Assembly: GCF_001293685.1 (NCBI RefSeq)
Contig: NZ_BCAG01000003.1
Location: 868,001 to 932,000 of the forward strand
Direction of reading: 5' to 3'
Length of the DNA: 64,000 bases
Source of the DNA: Desulfatitalea tepidiphila
Lineage (GTDB): Bacteria > Desulfobacterota > Desulfobacteria > Desulfobacterales > Desulfosarcinaceae
The position numbers and the translations under genes were made by a program. Below the pieces are notes generated by a model, which worked only from the letters and a program-made list of their open reading frames with translations, was not told where the DNA came from and searched no databases. Positions 1-8,967 of this stretch are shown piece after piece. Positions within the stretch are counted from its first letter, which is position 1. Each line of letters starts with the position of its first letter.

Positions 1-195
1 ATTTATGTCTCTGCAGTGTGTGTGTTGCCGACTGTTTTGATTGCACAATTCAATGTACCGTTCTATTTCGGAGGTACCGCATTACTGATCGTTGTCGGAG
101 TGGCCATCGATACCATCGCTCAAATGGAATCGCATATGCTGACGAGACACTATGAAGGCTTTTTGAAAAAAGGCACCATGCGAGGCCGAAGGTGA
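1..195 (+). CDS. secY: Protein translocase subunit SecY, C-terminal end (partial)
   Basis: The window opens in frame inside this gene; 64 codons precede the TGA at 193-195. SecY is the channel subunit of the SecYEG inner-membrane translocon. What is visible is the last membrane segment ([16 protein letters not shown]) followed by the cytosolic tail with METEOR-like [16 protein letters not shown], which is the usual SecY C-terminus, and a basic end (GTMRGRR). The position in front of infA, rpmJ and rpsM fits the spc/alpha ribosomal operon. adk and map, often placed between secY and infA, are absent here. Confidence 0.93.
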   Translation: MYVSAVCVLPTVLIAQFNVPFYFGGTALLIVVGVAIDTIAQMESHMLTRHYEGFLKKGTMRGRR

Positions 196-261
196 TCGAT
201 ACGTGCATAATCGCTACTTGGAATTCTATAGATAGGTAAGTCGGCAACCCAAGGGGGGACC

Positions 262-480
262 ATGGCCAAGGAAGAACCAATAAGGGTAGAAGGTGTTGTG
301 CTGGAGACATTGCCGAATGCAATGTTCAAGGTTGAGCTGGAGAACAAACACCAGGTCCTGGCCCATATCAGTGGAAAAATGCGAATGCATTTTATCAAAA
401 TCCTGCCCGGAGACAAGGTGACGGTTGAACTTTCTCCTTATGATCTCACCCGAGGAAGAATTACCTATCGGTCGAAATAG
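262..480 (+). CDS. infA: Translation initiation factor IF-1
   Basis: The 72-residue protein has the standard IF-1 length and a single S1/OB-fold. The family-typical start [15 protein letters not shown], the central ANMxKVEL-type strand ([21 protein letters not shown]) and the C-terminal [14 protein letters not shown] are all present. IF-1 binds the ribosomal A site with IF-2 and IF-3 during initiation. A strong ribosome binding site (AAGGGGGGA) lies a few bases before the ATG. It sits 66 bp after secY and before rpmJ, an arrangement common in bacteria. Confidence 0.97.
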   Translation: MAKEEPIRVEGVVLETLPNAMFKVELENKHQVLAHISGKMRMHFIKILPGDKVTVELSPYDLTRGRITYRSK

Positions 481-558
481 ACCATGCATCGACCGATGAT
501 GGACATGTAAATGAATATCGCTGGACTTAAAGCGCACTCAACATAGGAGCTAAGAACA

Positions 559-672
559 ATGAAGGTCAGGGCATCAGTAAAAAAGATCTGCAGTAAATGT
601 AAGGTTGTTCGCCGCAAGGGCGTTGTGCGGATCATTTGTGTAAACAAAAGACACAAGCAAAGACAAGGTTAA
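559..672 (+). CDS. rpmJ: 50S ribosomal protein L36
   Basis: A 37-residue gene starting [17 protein letters not shown]. The zinc-ribbon type L36 pattern is visible: Cys11 and Cys14, then Cys27 and His32 ([11 protein letters not shown] end). This is the C+ (zinc-binding) form. A GGAGC motif lies 10 bp before the ATG. The gene lies between infA and rpsM as in most bacteria, and its short length explains why simple ORF searches miss it. Confidence 0.96.
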   Translation: MKVRASVKKICSKCKVVRRKGVVRIICVNKRHKQRQG

Positions 673-698
673 AAGCCTTATTTGAAGGAGGATTCGCT

Positions 699-1082
699 TT
701 GGCACGAATTGCGGGTGTAGATTTACCGAGACGCAAAAGGGTCGAGATCGCGCTGACCTACATATATGGAATTGGTCGGTCGAGATCGAATCTTATTCTG
801 TCACAACTCAACATTGACCCCAATACGCTTACCGACGATCTCACAGATACAGAGGTCAACGATATCCGTAAGGTGATTGACGGCAACTTCAAAGTTGAAG
901 GCGAGTTGCGGACCGAAGTGTCTATGAATATTAAGCGGCTCATGGATCTGGGGTGTTATCGAGGTTTAAGACACCGACGCGGGTTGCCGGTTAATGGACA
1001 ACGTACCAGCACAAACGCAAGGACCAGAAAAGGGCCCAAACGCTCGGCGGTCAAGAAAAAGGGCGCGGCAAAGAAGAAGTAG
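699..1082 (+). CDS. rpsM: 30S ribosomal protein S13
   Basis: I place the start at the TTG at 699, which follows GAAGGAGG at a normal distance and gives the family start (M)[20 protein letters not shown]. The 127-residue product has the usual S13 length, the helix-two-turn-helix region, and the basic tail ([23 protein letters not shown]) that reaches into the decoding site. An upstream in-frame ATG at 636 lies inside rpmJ and is not credible. S13 sits in the 30S head and contacts L5 and the P-site tRNA. Confidence 0.96.
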   Translation: MARIAGVDLPRRKRVEIALTYIYGIGRSRSNLILSQLNIDPNTLTDDLTDTEVNDIRKVIDGNFKVEGELRTEVSMNIKRLMDLGCYRGLRHRRGLPVNGQRTSTNARTRKGPKRSAVKKKGAAKKK

Positions 1083-1109
1083 CACGCTAACCGTTAAGGG
1101 ATGTAACAG

Positions 1110-1496
1110 ATGCCAAGAAAAACCCGTACAAAGAAAAAAGAGAAAAAAAATATCGCCAATGGTGTGGTGCATATTCAATCCACCTTCAATAACACCATTA
1201 TTACCATTACGGATGCGACCGGTAATGTCGTTTCATGGTCGAGCTCCGGCGTTATGGGGTTCAAGGGCTCCCGAAAAAGCACGCCCTTTGCTGCCCAGGT
1301 GACTGCGGAAGATGCAGCCAAAAAGGCAATGGAACACGGCATGAGAAATGTTGAAGTCTACGTCAAAGGCCCAGGAGCAGGCCGCGAATCCGCGCTGAGG
1401 GCGTTGCAGGCTGCGGGTTTCACCGTTACGATGATCAGGGATGTGACCCCCATTCCGCACAATGGTTGCCGCCCTCCGAAACGTAGAAGGGTATAA
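1110..1496 (+). CDS. rpsK: 30S ribosomal protein S11
   Basis: A 128-residue S11 of normal length. Recognisable pieces are the lysine-rich N-terminus, the core [18 protein letters not shown], the signature stretch [20 protein letters not shown] and the end [17 protein letters not shown]11 forms part of the 30S platform around the mRNA exit region. It follows rpsM by 27 bp and precedes rpsD, the conserved alpha-operon order. Confidence 0.97.
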   Translation: MPRKTRTKKKEKKNIANGVVHIQSTFNNTIITITDATGNVVSWSSSGVMGFKGSRKSTPFAAQVTAEDAAKKAMEHGMRNVEVYVKGPGAGRESALRALQAAGFTVTMIRDVTPIPHNGCRPPKRRRV

Positions 1497-1573
1497 TTAC
1501 ACCAAGTTGAGATTTGGTCTGAAAATCATTTAGAAAAACACCAAATCCGCTCCATTGCTATAAGGAGGCAATA

Positions 1574-2203
1574 TTGGCACGATATACTGGTTCGGTATGT
1601 AGAATATGCCGAAGGGAAAATTTAAAGCTGTTCCTGAAAGGTGATCGTTGTTACTCAGATAAATGTGCGTTCGACAGGCGCAGTTATGCCCCGGGAGAAC
1701 AGGGACAACGTCGTCGTGGGAAAATATCCGACTATGGCGTTCAGCTGCGAGAGAAGCAAAAGGTCAAACGGATGTATGGCCTTTCCGAGAAGCAGTTTCA
1801 TTTGAGTTTCGTCGAAGCAGATCGTCAAAAAGGGATTACGGGTACCAATTTGCTCGTACTTTTGGAAAGACGACTGGATAATGTGGTCTATCGCTTAGGT
1901 TTTGCTAACTCGAGAAGCCAAGGCAGACATTTTGTCCGGCACAATCATTTTCTGGTCAACGGAAAACAGGTGAATATTCCCTCCTATCTGCTTGCTGTCG
2001 GCGATGTCGTCAGTGTTAGGGAAAAAAGCCAGAAAGTACAGGCGATTTGTGATTCGGTAGAAGCTGTCGTCAGGCGAGGCGTCCCCCAGTGGCTGGATCT
2101 CGAAAAGGACAAAATGAAAGGCGTTGTCAAGAACCTGCCTGTCCGCGATGATTTGACCATGCCGATGCAGGAACAGCTTATCGTTGAGCTCTATTCCAAG
2201 TAG
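1574..2203 (+). CDS. rpsD: 30S ribosomal protein S4 (zinc-binding C+ form)
   Basis: The gene starts at TTG 1574 after TAAGGAGG. The 209-residue protein begins [14 protein letters not shown] and has four N-terminal cysteines (Cys9, Cys12, Cys26, Cys31) in the arrangement of the C+ S4 zinc module. An S4 RNA-binding domain is visible ([32 protein letters not shown]). S4 is a primary 16S rRNA binding protein and in many bacteria represses its own operon; no operator structure was identified here. Confidence 0.97.
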   Translation: MARYTGSVCRICRRENLKLFLKGDRCYSDKCAFDRRSYAPGEQGQRRRGKISDYGVQLREKQKVKRMYGLSEKQFHLSFVEADRQKGITGTNLLVLLERRLDNVVYRLGFANSRSQGRHFVRHNHFLVNGKQVNIPSYLLAVGDVVSVREKSQKVQAICDSVEAVVRRGVPQWLDLEKDKMKGVVKNLPVRDDLTMPMQEQLIVELYSK

Positions 2204-2289
2204 TTTATTGGCTCGTAGATAATGCTCAACTATCATTTACTTCGAGCTCGGCATCAAATTTTTAATATTTTACAGGCTGGAGAATGGGT

Positions 2290-3318
2290 ATGCCATCAAA
2301 TGAACTTATGTACGTCAACTGGCAAGAGATGATAAAGCCGGAAAAAGTGCAGGTATCCAGCACGAATGAATACGGCAAGTTCGTTTGCGAGCCGCTTGAG
2401 CGTGGTTTCGGAACGACCTTGGGTAATTCGCTGCGGCGCATCATTCTCTCTTCCTTATTTGGCGCTGCAATTACATCCGTAAGGATAGACGGCGTTCAAC
2501 ATGAGTTCAGTGTTATCCCCGGCGTTTTAGAAGATGTATCTGAAATCATTTTGAATCTGAAGCAAGTGCGTTTGAAGACAAAAGATTACCAACCGCGCAA
2601 GCTGACCTGCAAAGCGAATGGAGAAGGAATTGTCACTGCCGGGCAGTTCGTAAGCCCGGACGGCGCCATAGAAATTCTTAATCCTGAATTACATATCGCC
2701 AGTCTATCCCCCGAGGGGAAGTTGGTTATGGAGATGATGGTCAAGGGCGGTAAGGGTTATTCGCTGTCTGAAGCCAACAAGGAAGAAGATGCGCCAATCG
2801 GCACCATTCCCATCGATGCGGTATTTTCGCCGATTAAGCGAGTGAATTATGTTGTAGGGAACGCACGTGTTGGACAACGTACAGACTACGACAAGTTGAC
2901 CCTTGAAGTGTGGACGGATGGTAGTGTTTCACCCGAAGATGCGGTGGCCTACGCGGCAAAGATTTTCAAGGACCAATTATCGATATTCATCAATTTTGAC
3001 GAGGACGTCGAAGCGGATAGCAGTAAGAAAATGAGTGACGACGAACTGGTTGAATTTAATGACAACCTGTATCGCAGTGTCGACGAACTCGAATTGTCTG
3101 TGAGAAGTGCCAATTGTTTGAAGAATGCAGAAATTAATAAAATCTACCAACTCGTACAAAAGACAGAAAACGAGATGCTTAAAACCAAGAATTTCGGGCG
3201 AAAATCCTTAAATGAAATCAAAGAGGTTTTGACAGAGATGGGGTTGACGCTGGGTATGAAGCTCGATGGATTCGTACCACCACCCGAAGATACGGCAGAA
3301 GAAGAAGGGGAGTTATAG
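2290..3318 (+). CDS. rpoA: DNA-directed RNA polymerase subunit alpha
   Basis: About 342 residues with the two RpoA domains. The N-terminal dimerisation domain contains [20 protein letters not shown] and [14 protein letters not shown]-type strands. A linker is followed by the alpha-CTD ([21 protein letters not shown], then [15 protein letters not shown]), the part that contacts UP elements and activators. The GGAG at 2279-2282 is 7 bp from the ATG at 2290 but only 1 bp from the ATG at 2284, so I prefer 2290; 2284 would add two residues. The acidic tail (DTAEEEGEL) is normal for the family. Confidence 0.96.
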   Translation: MPSNELMYVNWQEMIKPEKVQVSSTNEYGKFVCEPLERGFGTTLGNSLRRIILSSLFGAAITSVRIDGVQHEFSVIPGVLEDVSEIILNLKQVRLKTKDYQPRKLTCKANGEGIVTAGQFVSPDGAIEILNPELHIASLSPEGKLVMEMMVKGGKGYSLSEANKEEDAPIGTIPIDAVFSPIKRVNYVVGNARVGQRTDYDKLTLEVWTDGSVSPEDAVAYAAKIFKDQLSIFINFDEDVEADSSKKMSDDELVEFNDNLYRSVDELELSVRSANCLKNAEINKIYQLVQKTENEMLKTKNFGRKSLNEIKEVLTEMGLTLGMKLDGFVPPPEDTAEEEGEL

Positions 3319-3323
3319 TTGCC

Positions 3324-3956
3324 ATGAGACACAGAAAATCAGGAATCAAGCTCGGCCGTACCACCAGCCACAGGCAGGCCATGTTTCGTAACATGGTGAC
3401 CTCCTTGTTCAAATATGAGCGCATACGCACCACCGACGTAAAGGCCAAGGAATTGCGCCGTTGGGCTGACCATATCATTACTTTAGCTAAAGTCGGCGAT
3501 CTGCATGCACGCAGGCAAGTAATGGCGATTGTGCGCGAAAAAGACATTGTACACAAGCTGTTTGAAGACGCCGAAAAGCGGTTTGGGAAAATCAACGGCG
3601 GATATACCCGAATTGTTAAAATTGGTACCCGCCCTGGTGATTCAGCACCCGTTTCATTGGTAGAGCTGGTTTCGACAGAGGAAGCCAAGCCAAAAGCCAA
3701 GAAAAAGTCCAAATCACCAGAAAAAGTAAAACAACCTGAGCCGGTAAAACAAGAAAAAGAAGATACCGCAGAAGCATCGGCCGCCGCTTCGGCTGATCAA
3801 GCATCGACATTGCCGGAAAACACAGAAGAGCCGACTGGCGAAGGCAGCGCCGATGCAGTCGAGGCCTCGCCGGTAAAAGCAGAAACCGATCAGCAAGCCC
3901 CACAGGCTGACGCTGAATCAAAAGATGCTGAGGAAGTTACCAAAAAGCAGGAATAA
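3324..3956 (+). CDS. rplQ: 50S ribosomal protein L17 with long low-complexity tail
   Basis: Residues 1-117 are a complete L17 ([20 protein letters not shown] start, [45 protein letters not shown] end). L17 lies near the peptide exit of the 50S subunit. The remaining 93 residues are an unusual Ala/Glu/Lys/Pro-rich tail with a basic start ([15 protein letters not shown]) turning acidic, without cysteine or any recognisable domain. The tail shares the reading frame and codon use of the core, so it is not an assembly artefact by eye. The gene ends the operon; a terminator follows within 25 bp. Confidence 0.96.
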   Translation: MRHRKSGIKLGRTTSHRQAMFRNMVTSLFKYERIRTTDVKAKELRRWADHIITLAKVGDLHARRQVMAIVREKDIVHKLFEDAEKRFGKINGGYTRIVKIGTRPGDSAPVSLVELVSTEEAKPKAKKKSKSPEKVKQPEPVKQEKEDTAEASAAASADQASTLPENTEEPTGEGSADAVEASPVKAETDQQAPQADAESKDAEEVTKKQE

Positions 3957-3979
3957 TTGCCTAAGCATATGTGTTATGA

Positions 3980-4017
3980 GGGCTTTCCCCTGAATTTAGA
4001 CAGGGAAAAGCCCTTTT
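3980..4017 (+). terminator. Rho-independent terminator of the ribosomal operon
   Basis: The arms 3980-3992 (GGGCTTTCCCCTG) and 4001-4013 (CAGGGAAAAGCCC) pair over 13 positions with one mismatch around an 8-nt loop, followed by TTTT. It sits 23 bp after the rplQ stop and closes the secY-rplQ transcript. Confidence 0.9.
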
Positions 4018-4189
4018 AGTTTTGACGGCAACGTCCGGTAATGACCCGTTACCGATTCATCTACCCTGCCCCCTTCCGAACCTGCCCCAATGATTCGATC
4101 GATGGCAGGTGACTTCAAACACCTCTCCAAGCGGCATCGAATTCGACGGATACGGTCCGGCTACAAATCCTGTCGCCCAATTTGAGGGG

Positions 4190-4219
4190 TTGAATCCGGT
4201 GAATTGTTTGAGATATACA
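4190..4219 (+). promoter_or_regulatory. Candidate sigma-70 promoter before the GspA-like gene
   Basis: TTGAAT (4190-4195) and TATACA (4214-4219) are separated by 18 bp. They lie 45 bp before the chosen ATG, in the non-coding stretch after the ribosomal terminator. The matches are moderate and no start site is proven. Confidence 0.4.
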
Positions 4220-4263
4220 TTAAAGATACGTTTAGGACAGCCTTCCTGGGGACGGACCATTTC

Positions 4264-6042
4264 ATGTATCAGACTTATTTCGGATTAAAAGAAAAGCCTT
4301 TCAAACTGGTGCCGAATCCTGATTATCTCTATTTGAGCAAACAGCATGAGATTGCACTTGCGCATTTGACTTACGCCATGGATCAGGGCGAGGGTTTCGT
4401 CGTGATTACCGGTGAGGTGGGTACAGGCAAAACCACCTTGTGCCGTAATTTTTTAGAAAGATTAGATGAAAATTCCTCCTCGGCTTATATCTTTCAGCCA
4501 GCTCTCGACTCCGTGGAGTTGTTGACAACCATATGCAATGAATTCGGAATTCGAACCACACAAGCCAGTTTTAAACAGTTGCTCGATGTGATCAATGCCT
4601 TCTTGATTCAACAAAACCAAGACGGCCGAAAAGTCGTCCTGCTCATCGATGAGGCCCAAAATCTGAGAGTTGAAAATCTGGAATTGGTTCGAATGCTGTC
4701 GAACCTGGAAACCACTCGCAGCAAACTGTTGCAGATTATCTTGGTTGGGCAACCTGAATTGAGCGATAAGCTCGATTCCTACGAGTTGCGTCAATTGGCA
4801 CAACGCATATCTTTAACGGCCCACCTGTCACCGCTCGGTTTCGATGAAACGGCCAGTTACATTCATCATCGGGTGCATATCGCGGCCCAACGTAACTTGA
4901 CTTTGTTTACCCCCGCTGCCTGTCGCTTGATATTCAAATATTCAAAAGGCATCCCGCGGATGATCAACATCGCCTGTGACAGAGCCTTGATAACCGCTTT
5001 CAGCATGGAGCGGCCGAAAGTCACACGAGCCATCGCCGGAAAGGCCATCCAAGAGCTGACGATGCGCGGGCGCCCTCCAAGTCCTCATCCTATTAAGAAA
5101 ATATTGGCCTGGTCTCTCGCATGTTTGGTCGTTTGCGCTTTTGCGGGCCTGTTTTATTTTAACAGGCAAGAGATCGTGAAGCTGTTCGTTCCGAATCATA
5201 TTACGGCGAACCGGATTGATTCTACGAGGGTGAAGCGCGACGTCTCCTTTGGTGAAACAGGAGAGGCCACGAAGACTTACAAGATAGATGAACCCACACC
5301 ATTGAGCATTTCGCCAACCCCAGAACCCACATCAGAACCTGCAATTGCTTCAGCCGCCGCCGAGCCACAGCTTTCACCTACCCGTCCGCACAACCCCATT
5401 CAAGATGCCTTGGCACTGCTGGATCATCAAAACAGTCGCTTCGCTGCACTGGCTCATCTGTTGGCCTTATGGGAGCAACCGCACCCCAACCAGGCGCAAC
5501 TGCCATCCCAAATCGAGGACACCGGCTACTTCGATATCGCCGCCCATCAATACGGATTGCGATTGCATGCCATTGATTCCGATTGGACACTGGTCAGGCG
5601 ATTGAACCTGCCGGCCATTGTGGCCTTAAAAAAGGAAAACTCCGAGGAACTCGTCTTTGCTGCCTTGGAAAAGTGGGACGAGAAAGGCATCTTGTTAAGG
5701 ATCGAAGGCGCTCCTTCTGCCATCGAGACCAACCTTGAAGGTCTGATGCCACTTCTGGATGGCAGTGCCTATGTGTTCTGGAAAAACATCCTTGGATTCG
5801 ATGCGCTGATCACCGAGGGCGCACCACCGAAAGCCGTTCATGCCATCAAAGCGCTTTTAAAGAACATCGGTTATGATCAGATCGGTGATAGTCCTGTCTT
5901 TGACTTGCATACCAAACAAGCGATTCTCGATTTCCAGAAGCGTCATTTTATCGAACCAGATGGTCTGATTGGACCGTTGACCAAAATTTTGCTGATTCAA
6001 CAGGCGCAAGCGGTTAAATATCCGCAATTGAGCATGGAATAG
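4264..6042 (+). CDS. GspA/ExeA-like AAA ATPase with peptidoglycan-binding domain
   Basis: A 592-residue membrane ATPase of the ExeA/GspA family. The start at 4264 gives the family N-terminus MYQTYFGLKEKPF; an in-frame ATG at 4204 would add 20 unrelated residues. An AAA module has Walker A at 50-58 (GEVGTGKTT) and Walker B at about 124-130 (VVLLIDE). A single membrane segment spans about 280-299. A Pro/Ser-rich periplasmic linker follows, then a C39-peptidase-like region (DTGYFDIAAHQYGL onward) and a C-terminal PG_binding_1 fold near 515-575. In Aeromonas, ExeA with ExeB uses ATP to insert the type II secretin through peptidoglycan. It is 14 bp before the GspB-like gene. No other gsp genes are in the window. 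Confidence 0.85.
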   Translation: MYQTYFGLKEKPFKLVPNPDYLYLSKQHEIALAHLTYAMDQGEGFVVITGEVGTGKTTLCRNFLERLDENSSSAYIFQPALDSVELLTTICNEFGIRTTQASFKQLLDVINAFLIQQNQDGRKVVLLIDEAQNLRVENLELVRMLSNLETTRSKLLQIILVGQPELSDKLDSYELRQLAQRISLTAHLSPLGFDETASYIHHRVHIAAQRNLTLFTPAACRLIFKYSKGIPRMINIACDRALITAFSMERPKVTRAIAGKAIQELTMRGRPPSPHPIKKILAWSLACLVVCAFAGLFYFNRQEIVKLFVPNHITANRIDSTRVKRDVSFGETGEATKTYKIDEPTPLSISPTPEPTSEPAIASAAAEPQLSPTRPHNPIQDALALLDHQNSRFAALAHLLALWEQPHPNQAQLPSQIEDTGYFDIAAHQYGLRLHAIDSDWTLVRRLNLPAIVALKKENSEELVFAALEKWDEKGILLRIEGAPSAIETNLEGLMPLLDGSAYVFWKNILGFDALITEGAPPKAVHAIKALLKNIGYDQIGDSPVFDLHTKQAILDFQKRHFIEPDGLIGPLTKILLIQQAQAVKYPQLSME

Positions 6043-6056
6043 GAGACCGTCGTCGA

Positions 6057-6890
6057 GTGAGTACCATTTTAAAAGCGTTGAAACGGTTGGAGACGGAACA
6101 GGCCCTCGGACACGCCGAGGGGTTGCCCGCGCCGCTTGCTTTCAACACCCAGGGATCACTACGCCGCAAAAAGATATTTGGTGTTTTCCCAAATCACCGT
6201 TGGGCATGGATCGTTATTGTTTTGTTTTTATTGGCAACTGTCACGATCGTTGTTTCGTTCATCCAGCGGCAGCCCCCTCAGATGATCGACGGTGCCCGGC
6301 AAGCCTTTGATAACCGGTCTGATCTCCGCACCGCGGAAGCTCCGAAGGACCCATCCGCGACCCCCTCCGCTTCATCTGCGCCGGCACCTGCACCAGAGAG
6401 CGATCCGGTGGTTTTGAAGGATGCGCTGGAGGGCCGACCCGTAAGGTCGCAGGGTCCCCCAAGCACCGGGGAACCATCCGGCTCGATGGATTCACCTGGG
6501 CAACCGCCGCATACCGGTCCATCGTTTATGGAAACCCCACAACAGCGCATCATCGTCACCGATCCCCCTGAGGATGTCGGCCAGGGAGCGTCGATCGTCG
6601 CGACTCAAATGGAGAAACCGGACAATACACCGCTGCAGCAGGCGCCTTCCGATCCTGCCCAAAATGGGGCGGATCCCTACGCAACAGCACGGCGAATGAC
6701 CGATGGCCGTCTGGAGGTTCAAGCGATTGCCTGGGCCGAGGAACCGTCCGAACGCATGGCCGTGATTAACAACCACATCGTTCGCGAAGGTGGCAGTGTG
6801 GAGGGCTTTTTTATTGTCCGCATCGGCAAGGACACGGTTATCCTTCGAGAGAATGGCCGTTTGCTGAAGATTCTCTTTGGCGAGCCATAG
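6057..6890 (+). CDS. GspB-like general secretion pathway protein B
   Basis: This 277-residue protein starts at a GTG preceded by AGGAG. It has a short cytoplasmic N-terminus with the family motif MSTILKALKRLETEQ, a membrane segment at about 49-68 and a long Pro/Ser/Ala-rich periplasmic linker. A C-terminal GspB domain of about 60 residues follows (LEVQAIAWAEEP, then VIVREGGSV-type and ENGRLLKILF). This is the partner of GspA/ExeA in secretin placement. The two genes are 14 bp apart and probably co-transcribed. The 276 bp after it (6891-7166) hold no gene or clear signal that I can see. Confidence 0.8.
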   Translation: MSTILKALKRLETEQALGHAEGLPAPLAFNTQGSLRRKKIFGVFPNHRWAWIVIVLFLLATVTIVVSFIQRQPPQMIDGARQAFDNRSDLRTAEAPKDPSATPSASSAPAPAPESDPVVLKDALEGRPVRSQGPPSTGEPSGSMDSPGQPPHTGPSFMETPQQRIIVTDPPEDVGQGASIVATQMEKPDNTPLQQAPSDPAQNGADPYATARRMTDGRLEVQAIAWAEEPSERMAVINNHIVREGGSVEGFFIVRIGKDTVILRENGRLLKILFGEP

Positions 6891-7166
6891 GGCGACACAT
6901 CTGACGGCCATGACGGGTCGGGTGCAGAGCCGGCTGCGATGTGAAAGATGACGGGTCCTCTGGGGCCTGGCGGCACAATGATGTGCGGGGCGATCCAGTT
7001 GCCGGCAACCGGTTTTCATGCCATGAGCCATGGATACTTCGTTACAAGTAGCGGGAAATGATCCGGGAATTGGATGTTGATTATGCCACCCTTTTGCGCT
7101 AAACCATCACGATCCATGCAATCAGACCACTTGCGCCCAGGGGCAGTTCAACGGAGTGATATTTCA

Positions 7167-7673
7167 ATGGATCCATCCCATATTCTTAAAGATAAAGTGG
7201 TGCTGGTGGTTGATGATGAACCGGACGTGCTCGATACCGTAGCGGATATACTGGATACCTGCCACATTACCAAAGCGCGTGATTTCGAAACTGCCCGCCA
7301 ATATTTGATGAGTTTTACCTACGATATCGTTATCTTCGACATCATGGGCGTCAATGGATTCGAGCTGTTGAAGATGGCCGTCAAGCGGGGTTTTCCTGCG
7401 GTGATGCTGACGGCCTACGCACTAACCCCCCAGGCCTTGGAAAAATCCATCCGGTTGGGTGCTGTGAGCTTTCTGCCCAAAGAGAAGATGAGTGAACTGG
7501 ATGATTACCTGGCGGACATTGTCCTGACCGGAAGCAAGCCCAGATGGGGGCGGCTTTTCGAAAAGCTTGGGGATCTTTTCAGCAAGCGTTTCGGATCGGA
7601 TTGGAACGAGCGGAATAAATTCTTCAAAGAATTTGAAGAGACCCTCAAAATGAAGGAGAAGGATGATGGTTAA
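7167..7673 (+). CDS. Receiver-only response regulator
   Basis: A 168-residue protein whose first 115 residues form a complete receiver domain: acidic pair Asp16-Asp17, phosphoacceptor Asp58 (IVIFDIMG), Thr82 and Lys105. The last 50 residues are charged and helical with no DNA-binding or enzymatic output domain. I chose the ATG at 7167, which follows GGAG; longer in-frame starts at 7074 lack such a site. The gene overlaps the start of the downstream periplasmic binding protein by 11 bp, so the two are very likely translationally coupled. No histidine kinase is adjacent. Confidence 0.8.
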   Translation: MDPSHILKDKVVLVVDDEPDVLDTVADILDTCHITKARDFETARQYLMSFTYDIVIFDIMGVNGFELLKMAVKRGFPAVMLTAYALTPQALEKSIRLGAVSFLPKEKMSELDDYLADIVLTGSKPRWGRLFEKLGDLFSKRFGSDWNERNKFFKEFEETLKMKEKDDG

Positions 7674-8823
7674 AAAGTCGGCGACAGCCTTAATCGCATG
7701 TCTGGTGATCATCGGGTTTTCATTCCAACCGGCATTGGCAGCTTACAAGGTGGGGGCCATTTTTTCGGTCACCGGGGGCGCCTCGTTTCTAGGTGACCCA
7801 GAGAAGAAAACCGCTCAGATGGTGGTGGATCAGATCAACGGAGACGGGGGTATCAACGGTGAGAAAATAGAGCTCATCGTCTATGACGATGAAACCGATC
7901 CTACCAAATGCAATTTGCATGCGAAGAAACTTATCACCCAGGACAAGGTTGTCGCGGTTATCGGGCCATCGGTCAGCGGGCTTAGCCTCGCCATCATCCC
8001 GGTGTTCGAAAAGTTCAAGACGCCATTGGTTTCATGTGCCGCCAGCTACAAGATCGTCTATAATGAAAAGACTGGAAAGCCCTATAAGTGGGTTTTCAAA
8101 ACGCCCCAATCCGACAGCTTGGCGGTCGAGGCCATTTACACCAAAATGCAATCCATGGGCATCAACAAGATCGCAGTCATTACCGTTACCGATGGCTATG
8201 GGGCCAGTGGTCGGCACGAATTGCTGCGCTTGGCCCAGGCTTATAAAATGGATATCGTAGCAGATGAGAAATACGACCCCAAAGATACCGATATGACCGC
8301 TCAGCTCACCAAAATTAAGGGCCTGGCTCCCCAGGCCATCGTGAACTGGTCTGTCGGTCCCACACAGGTAACGGTGTTGCGCAATTGGCGGGATCTTGGA
8401 ATGACCTCCATTACATTTTTCCAGAGCCACGGTTTTGGAAGTCGCAAAAACATCGAACTGGCCGCTGGTGCCGCCGAAGGTGTCCTCTGTCCCTTAGGAG
8501 CATGCAACATCGCCGATCTGCTGCCCGAAGGCCACCCCCAGAAGCAGGTCACCATGGCGTATCAGAAGAGTTATACGGAGACATATAACGAGCCCTTGAG
8601 TTCGTTCGGTGGCCATGCATGGGATGCCATTCAGCTCGTGGTCGATGCACTCAAGGCGGTTGGCGGGGATCGCGCCAAGATTCGGGACTACCTTGAAAAC
8701 AAGAAAGGCTTCGTCGGTCAGCATGGGGTGTTTAACTTCTCACCAGAAGATCACAACGGTTTGACCAAGGAGGCCTTTCAAATGGTGGTAGTCAAGGACG
8801 GCGACTGGGCCTTGGCCGAATAA
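7663..8823 (+). CDS. livK: ABC transporter substrate-binding protein, branched-chain amino acid type
   Basis: A 386-residue periplasmic binding protein of the Peripla_BP_6/LivK class. It has an Sec signal peptide (MVKKSATALIACLVII, cleavage after ALA) and no lipobox. Internal features are GAIFSVTGGASFLGDPEKKT, DQINGDGGINGEKIELIVYDDE, GPSVSGLSLAIIPVFE and a C-terminal KGFVGQHGVFNFSPEDHNG, all usual in the family. The start is 7663 or the adjacent ATG at 7666. It heads a livKHMGF-order transport operon. The true ligand cannot be read from sequence; in anaerobic degraders such systems also carry aromatic acids and amides. Confidence 0.9.
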   Translation: MMVKKSATALIACLVIIGFSFQPALAAYKVGAIFSVTGGASFLGDPEKKTAQMVVDQINGDGGINGEKIELIVYDDETDPTKCNLHAKKLITQDKVVAVIGPSVSGLSLAIIPVFEKFKTPLVSCAASYKIVYNEKTGKPYKWVFKTPQSDSLAVEAIYTKMQSMGINKIAVITVTDGYGASGRHELLRLAQAYKMDIVADEKYDPKDTDMTAQLTKIKGLAPQAIVNWSVGPTQVTVLRNWRDLGMTSITFFQSHGFGSRKNIELAAGAAEGVLCPLGACNIADLLPEGHPQKQVTMAYQKSYTETYNEPLSSFGGHAWDAIQLVVDALKAVGGDRAKIRDYLENKKGFVGQHGVFNFSPEDHNGLTKEAFQMVVVKDGDWALAE

Positions 8824-8910
8824 TGCCGGTCAGGAGGCGAGAACCCACATCAGAGGGGAGCAGACAAGGCTTCTGGGTGGACATTACCCTGCTCATCTGA
8901 CAATAACCAT

Positions 8911-8940
8911 CAAGGGTGGTCGATCATTGCGCCGCCCTTG
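8911..8940 (+). other. Hairpin between the binding protein and permease genes
   Basis: CAAGGGTGG (8911-8919) pairs with CCGCCCTTG (8932-8940) through 9 positions including one G-T pair, with a 12-nt loop and no T tract. It lies in the 144-bp gap after the binding-protein gene. Such hairpins can stabilise the upstream mRNA so that the binding protein is made in excess; that role is inferred. Confidence 0.45.
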
Positions 8941-8967
8941 ATTGCTATCGTGAATTCACATGTGCTG

